Shown here one piece after another: positions 42,508 through 43,698 of a DNA stretch of 43,698 bases. The DNA comes from Streptomyces huasconensis. Its GTDB lineage: Bacteria > Actinomycetota > Actinomycetes > Streptomycetales > Streptomycetaceae. How positions within the stretch are numbered: position 1 is the stretch's first letter; every line of letters begins with the position of its first letter. Location of the stretch: NCBI GenBank assembly GCA_004010275.1, contig RBWT01000061.1:1-43698 (forward strand), read 5' to 3'. The notes under the pieces are model-generated. The model had not been told where the DNA came from and did no database searches. It saw nothing but the letters and a program-made list of their open reading frames with translations. The position numbers were made by a program, and so were the translations under genes.

Positions 42508-43698
42508 TCACCGTGCGCGGGGCCACAGATCGGCGTCGGGGGCGAAGCGCACCCTCAGCTCCCCCTTGCGCAGCCCGGCTCCGGCGACGGTGCAGCGGCG
42601 CAGGGCGGACGGCAGGGTGACGATGCGGCGGGCGGGCCCGGCGGTGATGACCAGCTCGTCGCCGCGCCGTATCAGCCCCAGTCTCCTCGCGTACGACGCC
42701 GGGGAGCGGGATGTGCCATACGTACGCGTGGCTCTCCTCGCCGGTGGGCGCCGCGGGTGACGGGCCACTGGACGGGCGCGGGGGCTCGGCGGGGGCGGGC
42801 GGCAGGCCGAGGGCGGTGAGGTCGTCGGCGCCGCGGGGGTCGTGGCCGAGGTGGCGGACCCTGACGACGTGGTCGTGGGCCGTCTCCCACGCGGCCAGCG
42901 TCTTGTGCTGCTGGCGCTGAAGCGCGGCCAGCCAGGTGTCGGCGGAGGCGTCGGGCAGCAGGCGGTTGGCGACCAGGCAGTCGGTGCGCAGGCCCTGGAG
43001 GGCGAGCCCGGTGGCGGCCGCCTCCAGGGCGTCGGCGCCCGCAGGGCCCGGCTCCGCGACCAGGCGCACGGTGGTGGTGGGTGCCTCGATCACGGCCTGG
43101 GCGGCGGCGAGGTCGTCGTCCCAGCGGGCGGCGGTCTCGTACAGCCAGGCGGCCGGCATGGGGACGCCCGCGAGGCGGCCGAGCATGGGGCGCAGGGCGC
43201 GGGCGGCCTGCCGTTCGGGCGGCAGCAGCTTGCGCAGGTAGCGGCGGAGTTGCTCGGGGAGCGCGAGGACGGACAGGGCCTTGGGGGCGGGCGGCAGGTC
43301 GACGACCACGGCGTCCGTACGGGGCGTCGCGGGCGGCGTCGCGCAGGGCGCGCAGCAGGGCCAGCTCCTCGGCTCCGGGCAGCGGGGTCAGCTCCTCGGC
43401 GTCGAGCCGCTCGGCGCCGAGGAGGTCGAGGGCGGAGGCGGCACGTTCCTGCAGGGCGGCCAGGTCCTCGCGGAAGCGGTCGTCGCCGGTCAGGCGGCGG
43501 GTGGTGAGGCCGGGGTGCGCGTCCGGGCCGCCGAGTGCCGTGCCGAGGGTGTCGGTGCGGTCGGCGCTGATCACGAGCGTTCGGTGGCCGGAGCGGGCGG
43601 CGGCGAGCGCGGTGCCGCGGCGACGGTGGTTCGGCCGGAGCCGCCGGGGCCGGTGATGAGGTGGGTGCGCTGGGGTGGAACGGTACGGGAGGTGCGGG
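42508..43698 (-). CDS. ArsA/Get3-like ATPase, 5' end beyond the window (three frameshifts)
   Basis: About 397 visible residues, open at the right edge. Read from that edge: THLITGPGGSGRTTVAA (P-loop with Arg in the Lys place), one missing base near 43617, HRTLVISADRTDTLGTALGG, DDRFREDLAALQERAASAL, a break near 43318, VVDLPPAPKALSVLALPEQLRRYL, LAGVPMPAAWLYETAARWDDDLAAAQAVIE, GLRTDCLVANRLLPD, WLAALQRQQHKTLAAWE, a break near 42698, and LGLIRRGDELVITAGPARRIVTLPSALRRC to the stop at 42508-42510. The ITAG...LPSALR end is typical of actinobacterial ArsA-like proteins. An arsenic or tail-anchor role is not implied. Confidence 0.8.

Noticed and set aside
1..43698. CRISPR arrays, tRNA or rRNA genes, insertion sequences, attachment sites
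   Set aside because: No regularly spaced repeats, no cloverleaf-like sequence, no transposase or integrase motif was found on either strand.

Overview
The window is about 43.7 kb of very GC-rich actinobacterial chromosome, almost certainly from Streptomyces. The grounds are codon bias, frequent GTG and TTG starts, many leaderless start codons, and a gene order that I recall (not looked up) as matching the conserved Streptomyces segment from the division cluster (ftsL-rsmH) to glucokinase (glkA). I see no IS element, prophage, CRISPR array, tRNA or rRNA. It reads as core chromosome.

Layout. 1-1.5 kb: end of the dcw cluster (ftsL, rsmH). 1.9-8.1 kb: a beta-carbonic anhydrase-like gene, then moxR, DUF58 and TgpA-type transglutaminase in one coupled operon, ending at a 19-bp hairpin shared with a convergent DUF3040 membrane gene. 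8.4-13.8 kb: a HEPN-family protein and a methyltransferase, divergent from an operon of a degenerate ABC ATPase, a YhgE/Pip membrane protein and a TetR regulator, with a 26-bp operator at its promoter. 13.9-17.9 kb: DUF4126 protein, CrtI-like oxidoreductase, a Tyr/Gln-rich membrane protein and metF. 18-23 kb: thiamine genes (thiE; TPP riboswitch-thiO-thiS-thiG), an Rv2175c-like DNA-binding protein and a ferredoxin reductase. 23-28.3 kb: PASTA Ser/Thr kinase, deoxyribonuclease IV, a DUF4396 membrane protein under a CsoR-like operator, a sulfite-oxidase-fold enzyme, and bacterioferritin with its ferredoxin (iron box). 28.4-33.5 kb: class II DAHP synthase, an SRPBCC/DUF2867 protein divergent from a TetR over twin operators, and a trpL attenuator leading a fused trpEG. 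33.4-43.7 kb: D-2-hydroxyacid dehydrogenase, pfkA, a MacRS-like two-component pair, PlsC-type acyltransferase, an alpha/beta hydrolase with a coupled membrane protein, an EEP-family hydrolase, glkA, DUF5304 and a partial ArsA-like ATPase.

Working together: the genes feed vitamin and one-carbon metabolism (thi, metF), aromatic amino acids (DAHP synthase and TrpEG), glycolysis (pfkA, glkA), iron and copper handling, and the cell envelope.

Two window-wide facts matter. First, about half the genes carry single-base frameshifts, often in G/C runs, and several are compensated within one gene. This is best explained by uncorrected sequencing indels, so broken genes here should not be called pseudogenes without read support. 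Coordinates of those genes span the whole reconstructed gene. Second, at least a dozen genes have a TANNNT-like -10 hexamer 6-8 bases before the start codon, the signature of leaderless transcripts.
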